From Tengunoibacter tsumagoiensis (GTDB lineage: Bacteria; Chloroflexota; Ktedonobacteria; Ktedonobacterales; Ktedonobacteraceae): a stretch of DNA of 64,000 nucleotides. Under the pieces are notes generated by a model, which had not been told where the DNA came from, made no database searches, and saw only the letters and a list, made by a program, of their open reading frames with translations. Made by a program: the position numbers and the translations under genes. Positions 26,821-35,684 of this stretch are shown here, one piece after another; position 1 is the first letter of the stretch, and each line of letters starts with the position of its first letter. The stretch is from contig NZ_BIFR01000001.1 in NCBI RefSeq assembly GCF_003967535.1, positions 3,657,001-3,721,000 on the forward strand. The letters are read 5' to 3'.

Positions 26821-28518
26821 ATGCAGGGAAAAAAAGCATTGCGTACACAAATGTTCGCCGGTATGTTGTGTCTCATGACGCTTCTCATGGCCGCCTGCGG
26901 CCAGAGCGGAAGTACCGGAAACGTACAAAAAGCAGCTGATGATCAGCAGATCTTCAAATATCCTATGTCTGGCAAACAGGATTTTGGAACATTAGACCCC
27001 GCGCTGGTGCAAGACGCAACCGATGGCTACGCCATTCAAGCTATCTTCACCGGTCTTGTGGAGTTTGATGCACAGGGTCAGGTTCAGGATCAACTGGCCA
27101 CCTCCCACACAGTCAGCGCTGACGGCCTGACATATACGTTCAAATTGAAGCCCAATCTGACGTTCAGCGACGGTGCGGCATTGACAGCTCAGGACGTTGC
27201 CTACAGCATCAATCGCTCCCTTGATCCAGCCACCAAATCAGCCGTCACCAGCTATCTGAGCCTTTTAAAGGACTCCGACAAAATGGCGAGTGGTGCGGTG
27301 AAAACGTTGATCGGGGATAGCATCATCGTCGTCGATCCCAGCACAATCAAACTGGTTATCAACCAGCCCGCTGCCTACTTTCTCCAGACGCTCACCTATC
27401 CAACTGCCTATGTAGTAGAGCAGAAGCTTATTGAGAAATATGGTACGGCCTGGACGGATCATCTACAAGAGGGGGGTGGAAATGGCCCCTTCAAAGTACA
27501 GAGCTATAATCACACCACTGGCCTGATTCTGGTCCCCAACGAACACTATTATGGCAAGATGCCTCAGTTGAAGCGCTTAGAAATGCCTTTTTCTGGCGAT
27601 CTGGACACCACCTACAAGGCCTATCTCAGCAAACAATACGACTACACCACGTTGACAGCTGCACAGGTGCCGAATAGCAAAAACCGCAACGATTTCCATG
27701 AGAATCCCACATTGGTCACCCGCTATCTAAGCCTGAACTACCTGGCCAAACCCTTTGATAATATCAAAGTGCGTCAGGCCCTGGCCCTGGCTCTCAAAAA
27801 GGAGCTCATCACCAAAAACGTCTTACAGGATTCTGTTCAAGCAACCAATCATATGATTCCTGAGGGCATGTATGGTGCAAGCAAAAACCTGACTGGACCA
27901 GCCGGGGTAACCTCTGTCAATGGTGATGCGGCCAAAGCCAAACAATTGCTCGCCGAAGGGCTGAAGGAAGAGGGCCTGAGCAGTTTCCCAGACGTGACCT
28001 TCACCTACTATACGGGCAACTCCAGCATTAAAAAGATTACCGATGCTGTTTTGAGTCAGTGGCAGGCAGTTCTGGGCATTACCATGAAAACCAATGCCAT
28101 CGACTTTGACGCTCTGATTCAGGCTGAAGGGGCAACCACTGGTCACGCCGATCCACTACAGGTATGGATTAGCGCATGGCAGGCCGATTATCCTGATCCA
28201 CAGGACTGGCTGAGCATCTACTTTGAGAAAGGAGCAAGCTACAACAATAATAACTATGGTCAGAACAACAGCACCAGCGCTGCTGCGCAACAAGCAGTGC
28301 AGGCAAAGCTCGTTGCTGCTGACAAGGAAACAGATGTGACCAAACGTGCTCAACTCTATAATGAGGCTGAGCAGCAACTGGTTAATGATGTGGCCTGGAT
28401 TCCGTTGTATCAGTCGGTCAATCATACGCTGATTAATCCCAAAGTTCAGGGCTATGTAGACAATGCACTGCTCATTATACCGCCTGATGATTGGTCAAAA
28501 GTGTACATTGCTAGATAA
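26821..28518 (+). CDS. Oligopeptide ABC transporter substrate-binding lipoprotein, paralogue 2
   Basis: 565 residues from ATG 26821, preceded by AAGGAGACC; the frame is open to 26650 but that extension lacks a signal peptide. Lipobox LLMAACGQ. Very similar to paralogue 1 throughout (DFGTLDPALVQDATDGYAIQ, RYLSLNYLAKPFDNIKVRQALALALKKELI, DWLSIYFEKGASYNNNNYGQN), so a duplication. Differences lie in the ligand-facing parts, such as the loop after DQLATSHTVSADG, which may change peptide preference. It directly precedes the permease operon but its own terminator-like hairpins (28543-28606) and the promoter at 28745 separate the transcripts. Confidence 0.93.
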   Translation: MQGKKALRTQMFAGMLCLMTLLMAACGQSGSTGNVQKAADDQQIFKYPMSGKQDFGTLDPALVQDATDGYAIQAIFTGLVEFDAQGQVQDQLATSHTVSADGLTYTFKLKPNLTFSDGAALTAQDVAYSINRSLDPATKSAVTSYLSLLKDSDKMASGAVKTLIGDSIIVVDPSTIKLVINQPAAYFLQTLTYPTAYVVEQKLIEKYGTAWTDHLQEGGGNGPFKVQSYNHTTGLILVPNEHYYGKMPQLKRLEMPFSGDLDTTYKAYLSKQYDYTTLTAAQVPNSKNRNDFHENPTLVTRYLSLNYLAKPFDNIKVRQALALALKKELITKNVLQDSVQATNHMIPEGMYGASKNLTGPAGVTSVNGDAAKAKQLLAEGLKEEGLSSFPDVTFTYYTGNSSIKKITDAVLSQWQAVLGITMKTNAIDFDALIQAEGATTGHADPLQVWISAWQADYPDPQDWLSIYFEKGASYNNNNYGQNNSTSAAAQQAVQAKLVAADKETDVTKRAQLYNEAEQQLVNDVAWIPLYQSVNHTLINPKVQGYVDNALLIIPPDDWSKVYIAR

Positions 28519-28542
28519 CAGTGCTAGATAATAGCGCTAGGT

Positions 28543-28606
28543 AGAACCCCTTCAGGTTCTATGCCGCTACGCCTTCTCGCTGGCACAAAGGGAAGAGCGT
28601 AGCGGC
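28543..28606 (+). terminator. Two successive hairpins after binding-protein gene 2
   Basis: AGAACC/GGTTCT (28543-28560) and then GCCGCTACGC/GCGTAGCGGC (28563-28606), both perfect. No long T-run follows, so they may attenuate rather than fully terminate. Confidence 0.5.
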
Positions 28607-28744
28607 GGTGTCGCACACAAAAAGAGAGGACACGCTTTCTGACCCATCTTCAGTCGTTCTGGCTGGCCCCAGGAGCCAGCACAGCATTCGCAACCTGGGC
28701 TGGCTCTTGACTCTGCCCTGGGCGAGACAGAGGTGCTAGTATGC

Positions 28745-28773
28745 TTGACATTACCGATTGCTTCACATAGAAT
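28745..28773 (+). promoter_or_regulatory. Strong sigma-70-type promoter for the permease/ATPase operon
   Basis: TTGACA (28745-28750), 17 bases, TAGAAT (28768-28773): near-consensus. It lies 180 bases upstream of the first permease ATG. Confidence 0.75.
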
Positions 28774-28808
28774 GAACAAAATTCAGCCACATGACAGTAG
28801 CAAATAGC

Positions 28809-28859
28809 GCTAAGCACAACCTATCTATAACAAGGTGCCATTGTATAGATAGGCTTAGC
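28809..28859 (+). promoter_or_regulatory. Leader hairpin/operator upstream of the permease genes
   Basis: GCTAAG (28809-28814) and CCTATCTATA (28820-28829) pair with TATAGATAGG (28844-28853) and CTTAGC (28854-28859). The 10-bp inner stem is perfect. It sits in the predicted 5' untranslated region, about 100 bases before the ATG. Confidence 0.55.
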
Positions 28860-28952
28860 ACAGCACAGGTGCTTGCTATTCCCTGTGCAGATAACGTCAT
28901 GAGCGGCATCTCGCTCGTCATACCAACCTCGACAGGAGAGTGAGGACACACT

Positions 28953-29912
28953 ATGCTTCAATTTCTCGTCAAACGACTCATTGGGCTCATTTTTGTGGTG
29001 CTTGGAGTAACCTTCATCACCTTCATCCTTGGGTACTGGCAGCCTGACGACCCCATCAAAGCTGCGATGGGACAACATTTCAATCTAAAACTCTGGCTTC
29101 AGTTACGACACATTTATGGATTTGATCTGCCCTGGTATCACCAGTATTGGAATTTTCTGGTTCGGTTAGCACACTTTGATCTGGGCGTCTCGTTCTATTA
29201 TAAGAACCGCGCAGTCTGGGATATTCTTAGTAGTGGAGTCCCAATTTCGTTAGAACTGGCCTTCTGGGGAACGTTAATTACGCTTGTTATCGGCATCCCT
29301 GCGGGCATCTGGTCTGCGGTAAAAGCCAATAGCTGGATTGACACTAGCAATATGGCAGTCGCCCTCATCTTTTATGCCCTGCCACCTTTTGTGCTGGCAG
29401 CCTTTGCCCAGGTTATCGTTGGGTGGATCAACACTCAGTTTGGTTTATCCTGGCCGGTATCTAACTGGGGCAATCCCTGGCAATATACGCCTGAGGATAT
29501 CCAATATAAACTGGTCCCCATTATCGTCTATGGTGCTGCTGGCTACGCTTATTTTGCTCGCTTAGCGCGAACGACGATGCTCGAAGTGCTTCGTCAGGAT
29601 TATGTCCGTACCGCTCGTGCGAAAGGGCTCTCTGAAGGCGTTGTTATTTATCGCCATGCCTTACGAAACGCCATGATTCCTCTGATCACAGTCATTGGCC
29701 TCTTTCTCGGCCTCCTGGTAGCTGGCTCGTTCTTTGTCGAGTTGATCTTTAACATTCATGGCATCGCCTTGAATACAGTACTGTCGATCAACGTTCGTGA
29801 CTATCCTGTTATCCAGGCTACCACTATTCTGATTGCGATTGGTGTGGTCGTAGGGAACCTGATCTCGGATGTTCTCTATACCGTTGTCGATCCACGCATT
29901 AAGCTTTCGTAA
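28953..29912 (+). CDS. Peptide ABC transporter permease (DppB/OppB family)
   Basis: 319 residues, six membrane segments, first at about 9-28 (LIGLIFVVLGVTFITFIL). The family N-terminus and the EAA-type coupling motif RTARAKGLSEGVVIYRHALRNAMIPLITVIG (about 222-252) are intact. GGAGAGTGAG precedes the ATG. First gene of a four-gene operon with the second permease 17 bases downstream. Confidence 0.95.
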   Translation: MLQFLVKRLIGLIFVVLGVTFITFILGYWQPDDPIKAAMGQHFNLKLWLQLRHIYGFDLPWYHQYWNFLVRLAHFDLGVSFYYKNRAVWDILSSGVPISLELAFWGTLITLVIGIPAGIWSAVKANSWIDTSNMAVALIFYALPPFVLAAFAQVIVGWINTQFGLSWPVSNWGNPWQYTPEDIQYKLVPIIVYGAAGYAYFARLARTTMLEVLRQDYVRTARAKGLSEGVVIYRHALRNAMIPLITVIGLFLGLLVAGSFFVELIFNIHGIALNTVLSINVRDYPVIQATTILIAIGVVVGNLISDVLYTVVDPRIKLS

Positions 29913-29929
29913 GGAGAACATACGATACC

Positions 29930-31036
29930 ATGGATACAAGAGATAAAGGTTCGGAACTCGCGCCAGCAGAGAATATGGCCCCCCAGACAGGAACGGCCGC
30001 GCCGCCATTGGATCTCCTGGAAGCAGGGGGGGATATCACTGCCGCAGCAGCCTCACTCTCCATTAAAAATGCACCCAAGGCCTCCAGCCCATTTCGAGAT
30101 TCGCTTAAACGGCTCACGCGGGATAAACGCGCCATGATCAGTCTGTGGGTACTGATCTTTTTCATTGTTCTTGCCATCGTTGGCCCTTATATCTATCATG
30201 TCATTGGCAGCACCTATAACAGTGACCTGACCGGTGAACCAATTGGCCCTTCGGTCTATCATACTTTTGCCCATCAGGAGGTGACTCATGCCGATGAAAA
30301 TCCTTCTGCACGCTACTGGATGGGCACCGATGGCCTCGGACGAGATATGCTTGCTCGTATGTTCCAGGGCTTAAATGTCTCGATTGTGATTGCATTCCTG
30401 GTTGAAGTGGTAGACATTCTGTTGGGCATCACTATCGGAGTGCTCGCAGGCTACTACGGTGGCTGGATCGACCAGCTCCTGGCCCGCTTTACCGATCTGA
30501 TGTTTGCGTTCCCAAGCCTGCTCTTTATTATCTTGCTGGTTGGCCTCTTTGGACCCCAGGCCGATCAATGGTTCGGGAATATCCCCTTTATTAAGGATAC
30601 GGGGAGCGCCCGTCTCGTGATCGGTTCAGCCGCCATTGCCTTTACTGTCTGGCCCTTAATGGCACGCTATGTGCGTGGTCAGACCCTGCAACTCAAAGAA
30701 CAGCAATTTATTGAGGCCGCAAGAACGTCTGGCTCCAGCAATACTCAGATTATTCTGCGCCATATCATTCCTAATCTGTTTAGCCTGGTCTTTATTGCCT
30801 CCACCTTGAATGTGTCCAACACCATTATTGGTGAGGCTGGTATCAGCTTGCTTGGTCTTGGTGTAGTTTCGCCTGGTTCAAGTATCGGTCTGATGATCTC
30901 TGATGGTCTTGAAGTGGCAACCATCCATCCCTGGGAGGTGCTCTTCCCTACCATCATTCTCACGATTATCGTATTATGTATCTCATTCCTGGGCGACGGT
31001 CTACGCGACGCATTTGACCCACGATCCAAAGACTAA
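29930..31036 (+). CDS. Peptide ABC transporter permease (DppC/OppC family)
   Basis: 368 residues; the first 65 are hydrophilic and Ala/Pro-rich, longer than in most homologues. Membrane segments start at about 71 (LWVLIFFIVLAIVGPYIY). YWMGTDGLGRDMLARMFQGLNVSI is the diagnostic DppC signature and EAARTSGSSNTQIILRHIIPN the coupling motif. Forms the channel with the preceding permease. AAGGAGAA lies upstream of the ATG. Confidence 0.95.
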   Translation: MDTRDKGSELAPAENMAPQTGTAAPPLDLLEAGGDITAAAASLSIKNAPKASSPFRDSLKRLTRDKRAMISLWVLIFFIVLAIVGPYIYHVIGSTYNSDLTGEPIGPSVYHTFAHQEVTHADENPSARYWMGTDGLGRDMLARMFQGLNVSIVIAFLVEVVDILLGITIGVLAGYYGGWIDQLLARFTDLMFAFPSLLFIILLVGLFGPQADQWFGNIPFIKDTGSARLVIGSAAIAFTVWPLMARYVRGQTLQLKEQQFIEAARTSGSSNTQIILRHIIPNLFSLVFIASTLNVSNTIIGEAGISLLGLGVVSPGSSIGLMISDGLEVATIHPWEVLFPTIILTIIVLCISFLGDGLRDAFDPRSKD

Positions 31037-31055
31037 GAGGCGGAGAAACAATTTT

Positions 31056-32033
31056 ATGGCAGCAAACTTGCTGGAAGTAAATAACTTAAAGACCTATTTC
31101 TACACCCGAAGTGGTGTAGTTAAGGCGGTTGATGACGTTACCTTCTCAATGAAGCCTGGTGAGACGCTGGGAGTGGTGGGCGAGAGCGGCTGTGGCAAGA
31201 GTGTCACTGCTCTTTCTGTCATGCGCCTGATCTCCTCGCCTCCGGGCAAGATTGTGCAAGGTGAGATCAATTTTAATGGGGAGAATATTCTGGAGAAAAG
31301 CATGGATGAGCTGAGCGATATTCGCGGCAGCAAGATCTCGATGATCTTCCAGGATCCGATGACCTCGTTAAATCCGGTCTTCACTGTTGGCTATCAGATC
31401 GCTGAGACGGTAAAACGGCATCGTAAAGATGTCAGTAATGATCAGGCCTGGCGCCGCGCAGTCGAGATGCTCGATCTGGTTCGCATCCCTGATGCTGCTC
31501 GCCGTGCCAAAAGCTATCCCCACGAATTTAGTGGTGGCATGCGCCAGCGTGTGATGATTGCGATCGCGCTCTCCTGTAATCCTCAGTTGCTCATCGCTGA
31601 CGAGCCAACAACCGCGCTCGATGTGACGATTCAGGCACAGGTTCTGGAGCTGATGAAGGGGCTTTCCCATGAGTTTGGCACTGCGGTAATGATGATCACT
31701 CATGATCTTGGAGTTGTGGCTGGAACCTGCCAGCGGGTCAACGTTATGTATGCAGGCCATATTATTGAATCGGCACCTGTCAAACAGATCTTTGAGACTC
31801 CTGCCCATCCTTATACCATAGGGCTCCTTCAGTCCATCCCACGCGTCGATGATTCACGAGGCACACGTCTGACTCCCATCGCGGGTCAACCACCAGACCT
31901 CATCAACCCTCCTGTTGGTTGCCCTTACGCAGCTCGTTGCCCACGCGTACAGGCACGCTGCCGACAGGAGCTTCCAGAGTTGATCCAAGTCGGACGCGGC
32001 GAGCAAGTCGCAGCATGCTTCTATCCAAACTAG
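31056..32033 (+). CDS. Peptide ABC transporter ATPase (DppD/OppD family)
   Basis: 325 residues from ATG 31056, which follows GAGGCGGAGAAAC; the frame opens within the upstream permease but that part is not family-like. Walker [10 protein letters not shown], signature [12 protein letters not shown], Walker [13 protein letters not shown] and the C-terminal oligopeptide domain with [15 protein letters not shown], a Cys-rich end typical of this family, are all present. Pairs with the next ATPase to power import. Confidence 0.95.
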   Translation: MAANLLEVNNLKTYFYTRSGVVKAVDDVTFSMKPGETLGVVGESGCGKSVTALSVMRLISSPPGKIVQGEINFNGENILEKSMDELSDIRGSKISMIFQDPMTSLNPVFTVGYQIAETVKRHRKDVSNDQAWRRAVEMLDLVRIPDAARRAKSYPHEFSGGMRQRVMIAIALSCNPQLLIADEPTTALDVTIQAQVLELMKGLSHEFGTAVMMITHDLGVVAGTCQRVNVMYAGHIIESAPVKQIFETPAHPYTIGLLQSIPRVDDSRGTRLTPIAGQPPDLINPPVGCPYAARCPRVQARCRQELPELIQVGRGEQVAACFYPN

Positions 32034-32047
32034 GGGAGAGAAAAACT

Positions 32048-33052
32048 ATGGTACAAGAAGTTCAGACGCCCGCACAAAAAGGGACGACGCTGGTCGATGT
32101 GAAAGGGCTTAAAGTTCACTTTCCCATTAAAGGCGGAATGCTCGGTCAGACGGTTGCAAGGGTGAAAGCAGTTGATGGGGTCGATCTGTTTATTCGGAAA
32201 GGCGAGACCCTGGGCCTGGTTGGAGAGAGTGGCTGTGGGAAATCGACCACGGGTCGCGCGATCTTGCAGTTGATCAAACCAACGGCAGGCAGCGTCAAAT
32301 TGGGTGATGTCGAACTGACAACGCTCCCTCCAAATGAGATTCGCCGCAAACGCGCGGAGATGCAGATGGTCTTCCAGGACCCCTTTAGCTCTTTGGACCC
32401 ACGCTATACGATTGGTCAGATTATCTCTGAGCCGCTCGAAAACTTTAAGCGCGGCAATGCACGCGAGATTCGTGAAGAGGTTGCTCATCTGATGGAAGTC
32501 GTGGGCATCAATCCCTTCTATGCCAATCGCTTTGCACACGAGTTTAGCGGTGGACAGCGTCAGCGTATCGGTATCGCCCGCGCTCTGGCCTTACGACCTT
32601 CGTTTATTGTCGCCGACGAACCTGTCTCCGCTCTGGATGTCTCTATTCAGGCTCAGGTCTTAAATCTCTTGCAGGATCTCCAGGGCCAGTTTGGGCTGAC
32701 CTACCTGTTTGTGGCACATAACCTTTCGGTCGTGAAACATATCAGCGACCGCGTAGCTGTCATGTATCTGGGCCGTGTTGTGGAGCTGGCGAAGAGCGAG
32801 TCGCTCTATGAAGTTCCGCTGCATCCTTATACTCAGGCCCTCTTATCAGCTATCCCTGTGCCAGATCCAGATATCGAGTCTCGCCGCCGACGCATTATCC
32901 TGGAAGGTGACGTGCCCAGTCCTGTCAATCCGCCCAGTGGCTGTAATTTCCATCCACGCTGCTGGAAAGCCGAGACGATCTGCCGCGAGGTCGTTCCTCC
33001 GCTGGAAGAGAAACAGCCAAATCATTTCGCAGCCTGCCATTTCCCTGGGTAA
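32048..33052 (+). CDS. Peptide ABC transporter ATPase (DppF/OppF family)
   Basis: 334 residues from ATG 32048, just after GGGGAGAG; an upstream extension overlaps the previous gene and is rejected. Walker [10 protein letters not shown], signature [12 protein letters not shown], Walker [13 protein letters not shown], switch VAHNLSVV and the C-terminal [15 protein letters not shown] are all intact. Last gene of the operon, 14 bases after the DppD-like stop; terminator at 33083-33117. Confidence 0.95.
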   Translation: MVQEVQTPAQKGTTLVDVKGLKVHFPIKGGMLGQTVARVKAVDGVDLFIRKGETLGLVGESGCGKSTTGRAILQLIKPTAGSVKLGDVELTTLPPNEIRRKRAEMQMVFQDPFSSLDPRYTIGQIISEPLENFKRGNAREIREEVAHLMEVVGINPFYANRFAHEFSGGQRQRIGIARALALRPSFIVADEPVSALDVSIQAQVLNLLQDLQGQFGLTYLFVAHNLSVVKHISDRVAVMYLGRVVELAKSESLYEVPLHPYTQALLSAIPVPDPDIESRRRRIILEGDVPSPVNPPSGCNFHPRCWKAETICREVVPPLEEKQPNHFAACHFPG

Positions 33053-33082
33053 GCTCTTTCATTCACTATTACTCAATAAAAG

Positions 33083-33117
33083 TCCCTCTCCTTGCAGATT
33101 GCGAGGAGAGGGATTTT
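33083..33117 (+). terminator. Rho-independent terminator of the peptide permease operon
   Basis: TCCCTCTCCT (33083-33092) pairs with AGGAGAGGGA (33104-33113), followed by TTTT. Confidence 0.88.
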
Positions 33118-33206
33118 CATTCAGGGATAAGAACCGCTCCCCTGGAGGAAAAACGGCACAGATAGCTAAGGTCATTCAATTTCCTGGAGAGGACCATGCC
33201 AGAGAC

Positions 33207-33776
33207 CTATGCGTTTATGCCTGGATTATTGCTTGCTTTCCGTTCAATGCGTTTGATGCGTGACAGTAAACGAATGCGAGCCGTCAAATGATGGGGGTCA
33301 AATGGTTTGACCACATAATCATCGGCCCCAGCGCTAAAGCCCGCTACCTTGTCTTGCAAGGCGGTTCGGGAGGTGAGCAGCATAATTGGCAGATGCCGAA
33401 GCGTGGAGATGCCACGCACATAGCGACAGAGGTCCAGGCCATTCTCCTGGCCAATCATCACCTCTGTAATGAGAATATCTGGAAGAACCGGAGCATTTAA
33501 GTAGGAAACGGCTTCATGAATTGAGCGTACGCACTGGACCGCAAAATCGCGCTCGAGTGCCTGTTGCATCCGGCTATGCACATTTGCATCATTATCAACA
33601 AAAAGAATCTGTAACCTACGCACTGGCTGTAGCCTATGTGCACATACGTGCTTTTTATTACTAATTGGCTGGGAGAGAGGGACGTCTCTCAAGCGTCTCT
33701 CAAGGAAGACGTGCTCCTCCCCTACGGTTGTCGTCAAAAGGGATCTGGTCCAAAACTCTTCCCTCCAGGCAAACAC
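33207..33776 (-). CDS. Receiver-domain protein with Glu at the phosphorylation site
   Basis: Up to 189 residues; the receiver domain is about residues 55-175. Acidic pair FVDNDAN, switch Thr in LLTSRT and Lys in VVKPFD are present, but the phosphoacceptor position reads LITEVMIGQ, with Glu (codon GAG) instead of Asp. Asp-to-Glu can mimic phosphorylation in some regulators, so this may be constitutively active or act as a protein-interaction module. No output domain. The start is uncertain: GTG 33776 lacks a ribosome binding site, and GTG 33623, just before the domain, is an alternative giving 138 residues. It follows a canonical receiver gene by 14 bases and is likely co-transcribed. Confidence 0.8.
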   Translation of the reverse strand: MFAWREEFWTRSLLTTTVGEEHVFLERRLRDVPLSQPISNKKHVCAHRLQPVRRLQILFVDNDANVHSRMQQALERDFAVQCVRSIHEAVSYLNAPVLPDILITEVMIGQENGLDLCRYVRGISTLRHLPIMLLTSRTALQDKVAGFSAGADDYVVKPFDPHHLTARIRLLSRIKRIERKASNNPGINA

Positions 33777-33790
33777 TGACCAGAAAAAGA

Positions 33791-34237
33791 TCAGTCTCGC
33801 TCGGCCTGAGTTTGAACCAGAGTGTCGGTGCGCCGCTGGCGTTCAGCAGGCGTGAGGCTTAAAACACGATCGATAGCAGCATTGAGTGCAGTTGGCTTAA
33901 AAGGTTTGGTCAAATATTCATCCGCTCCTGATAAGAGCCCTGTCATCTGATCTTCCTCGCGTGTCATAGCACTTAAAATAATGAGCGGGACCTCTGCGGT
34001 CTGTGGATCGCCGCGCAGACAGCGTACAAGCTGATAGCCATCCATTTTGGGCATTTTTACATCAATAATAACGCAGTCAGGTTGCTCGACCATAACCTGT
34101 TCCAGTCCCTGTACCCCATCATAAGCCACAACGACTTGATACAATCCCTGGAGGTTTACCGCATATTTGATAAGCTCCACAATCGTCGGATTGTCGTCAA
34201 TTACTAATACTTTCTTGATGGCTTCTTCGCTATTCAT
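33791..34237 (-). CDS. Single-domain response regulator (CheY-like)
   Basis: About 148 residues from ATG 34237 (GTGAGG 7 bases upstream); another ATG two codons earlier is too close to the site. All receiver residues are present: VLVIDDNPT, VIIDVKMPKMDG with the phosphoacceptor Asp, ILSAMT, and YLTKPFK. A 25-residue Arg/Gln-rich tail follows the domain. No kinase or output gene lies nearby. A good promoter lies at 34317-34345. Confidence 0.92.
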   Translation of the reverse strand: MNSEEAIKKVLVIDDNPTIVELIKYAVNLQGLYQVVVAYDGVQGLEQVMVEQPDCVIIDVKMPKMDGYQLVRCLRGDPQTAEVPLIILSAMTREEDQMTGLLSGADEYLTKPFKPTALNAAIDRVLSLTPAERQRRTDTLVQTQAERD

Positions 34238-34262
34238 CAGCATGCCTCACAAAAAGTGCTGC

Positions 34263-34345
34263 ACTCTGTCTGTACTGGTGACAGAGTCTTTGAAAGAAAT
34301 TTATCGCACCTTTTGCATTGTAACATAGTTCTATGGCACTGCCAA
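34263..34345 (-). promoter_or_regulatory. Promoter and leader hairpin of the response-regulator pair
   Basis: On the minus strand TTGGCA (34340-34345), 17 bases, TACAAT (34317-34322). The predicted leader contains a perfect 8-bp hairpin, ACTCTGTC/GACAGAGT (34263-34270, 34280-34287), about 25 bases before the ATG. Confidence 0.65.
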
Positions 34346-34415
34346 CTTCCTTCCACAACTGTCCTATTCCAGTTCGCAAGAAAGGAAGAGGAACTATATG
34401 CTACAATTAAAAAAA

Positions 34416-34512
34416 CAGGGTGTTCATGGGTGCAACAAACAGGATGTTCGTTGGTTAAAAAAAACAGGGTGTTCATGGGTGCAACAAACAGGGTTTTCGT
34501 TGGTTGAGGAAG
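34416..34512. repeat. Four 24-25 bp tandem units before the ThiF-like gene
   Basis: Units start with CAGGGTGTTC or a variant at 34416, 34440, 34465 and 34489. They alternate: units 1 and 3 are identical through ATGGGTGCAACAAA, units 2 and 4 share TTCGTTGGTT, giving a 49-base higher-order repeat. The block ends at the ribosome binding site of the ThiF-like gene. Confidence 0.75.
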
Positions 34513-34520
34513 GAAAGGCT

Positions 34521-35537
34521 ATGCTCGAGCGCTATTCTCGTCAGACGTTATTTCGGCCTATTGGGATAGAAGGGCAGGAGCGGCTCCGAGCCTCATCGGT
34601 GGTCATTATCGGCTGTGGTGCCCTGGGAACGGTGCTGGCCAATAATCTCTGTCGAGCAGGCATCGGGCATCTGACCATCGCTGATCGCGACTTTATTGAA
34701 TTAAATAATCTTCAGCGCCAGATTCTCTTCGATGAGAAGGATGTCGCTCAACACCTCCCGAAAGCAGTGGCGGCGGCTGAGAAGTTGCGCTCTATTAATA
34801 GCGATGTTCAGATTGAAGCAGTCGTTGAAGATATTACAGCGGACGGCATTGAGAGTCTGGTCCGTACCTGCGATCTGGTCCTGGATGCAACGGATAATTT
34901 TGAGACGCGCTATCTTCTCAATGATGTCTGCATCAAGTATCAGCGCCCCTGGATCTATAGCGGTGTGATTGGCTCATATGGCGTGACGATGAATATTCTC
35001 CCTGGAGTGAGCGCCTGTCTCCGCTGTGTCTTCCCCGATCTCCCCTTACCAGGCACAACACCAACCTGTGATACGGTCGGCGTCCTCAATGGTATCGTGG
35101 GCGCAATAACGGGGATTGCCTCAACGGAGGCGCTGAAGATCCTCCTGCACAGCGAACAGGTGAGCAAAGCTATGCTGTGGATGGATCTCTGGGAAAATAC
35201 TGTTGAGCGGCTCGAGCTTCCCCGCCAGCCCGATTGCCCAACCTGCGGTGAGCATCACTATGAGTTTCTAGACGCCCCGCAGGGACCGCCCAGTGCCAGC
35301 CTTTGTGGACGCAATGCGGTCCAGGTACGCGCTCAGCATCATAAGGGGAGCATCGATTTTGCTGCTCTGGCAGAACGTTTACAAGCCGTTGGGACGGTCA
35401 ATTACAATGAATTCTTGCTCCGTTTTCTGGTCGATGACTATGAGATTACTGTTTTTCCCAATGCTCGAGCGATTATCAAAGGCACTGCTGATGAACAGGT
35501 GGCACGCTCGATCTATGCTCGCTATATCGGAAATTGA
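34521..35537 (+). CDS. ThiF/MoeB/HesA-family E1-like adenylyltransferase
   Basis: 338 residues from ATG 34521 (AGGAAGGAAAGG upstream); an in-frame extension to 34398 encodes only the tandem repeat. ERYSRQTLFRPIGIEGQERLRASSVVIIGCGALGT holds the nucleotide-binding Gly-rich loop; IADRDFIELNNLQRQILF, DATDNFETRYLLNDVC, and the Cys pairs SACLRC and CPTCGEH (zinc) follow. It adenylates the C-terminus of a ubiquitin-like sulfur carrier in thiamine, molybdopterin or related synthesis. No carrier gene adjoins it. A C-terminal 80-residue part (SIDFAALAERLQAVGTVNYNEF) resembles the extra domain of some MoeB proteins, but lacks a rhodanese Cys. Confidence 0.88.
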   Translation: MLERYSRQTLFRPIGIEGQERLRASSVVIIGCGALGTVLANNLCRAGIGHLTIADRDFIELNNLQRQILFDEKDVAQHLPKAVAAAEKLRSINSDVQIEAVVEDITADGIESLVRTCDLVLDATDNFETRYLLNDVCIKYQRPWIYSGVIGSYGVTMNILPGVSACLRCVFPDLPLPGTTPTCDTVGVLNGIVGAITGIASTEALKILLHSEQVSKAMLWMDLWENTVERLELPRQPDCPTCGEHHYEFLDAPQGPPSASLCGRNAVQVRAQHHKGSIDFAALAERLQAVGTVNYNEFLLRFLVDDYEITVFPNARAIIKGTADEQVARSIYARYIGN

Positions 35538-35549
35538 TCACAGGAGAGC

Positions 35550-35578
35550 TTGTCGCTACTTGATAGTGTTGATATAAT
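35550..35578 (+). promoter_or_regulatory. Sigma-70-type promoter of metG
   Basis: TTGTCG (35550-35555), 17 bases, TATAAT (35573-35578). The ATG is at 35685, leaving about 100 bases of leader with no recognised T-box. Confidence 0.75.
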
Positions 35579-35684
35579 ACCCGTGGTTCGTCTCCTGTTG
35601 TTCTCTGTCGTTGTCCAGATGTACGCAGCAAGGTTGTCAAACCAGACGAGATCTCCTCTCAAACTATAAGGGAGCAATTTTATC

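Noticed and set aside
32030..32539. 169-residue frame opposite the DppF-like gene
   Set aside because: Antisense shadow of the ATPase gene.
34416..34512. Possible CRISPR array
   Set aside because: The 24-25 bp units are contiguous with no spacers.
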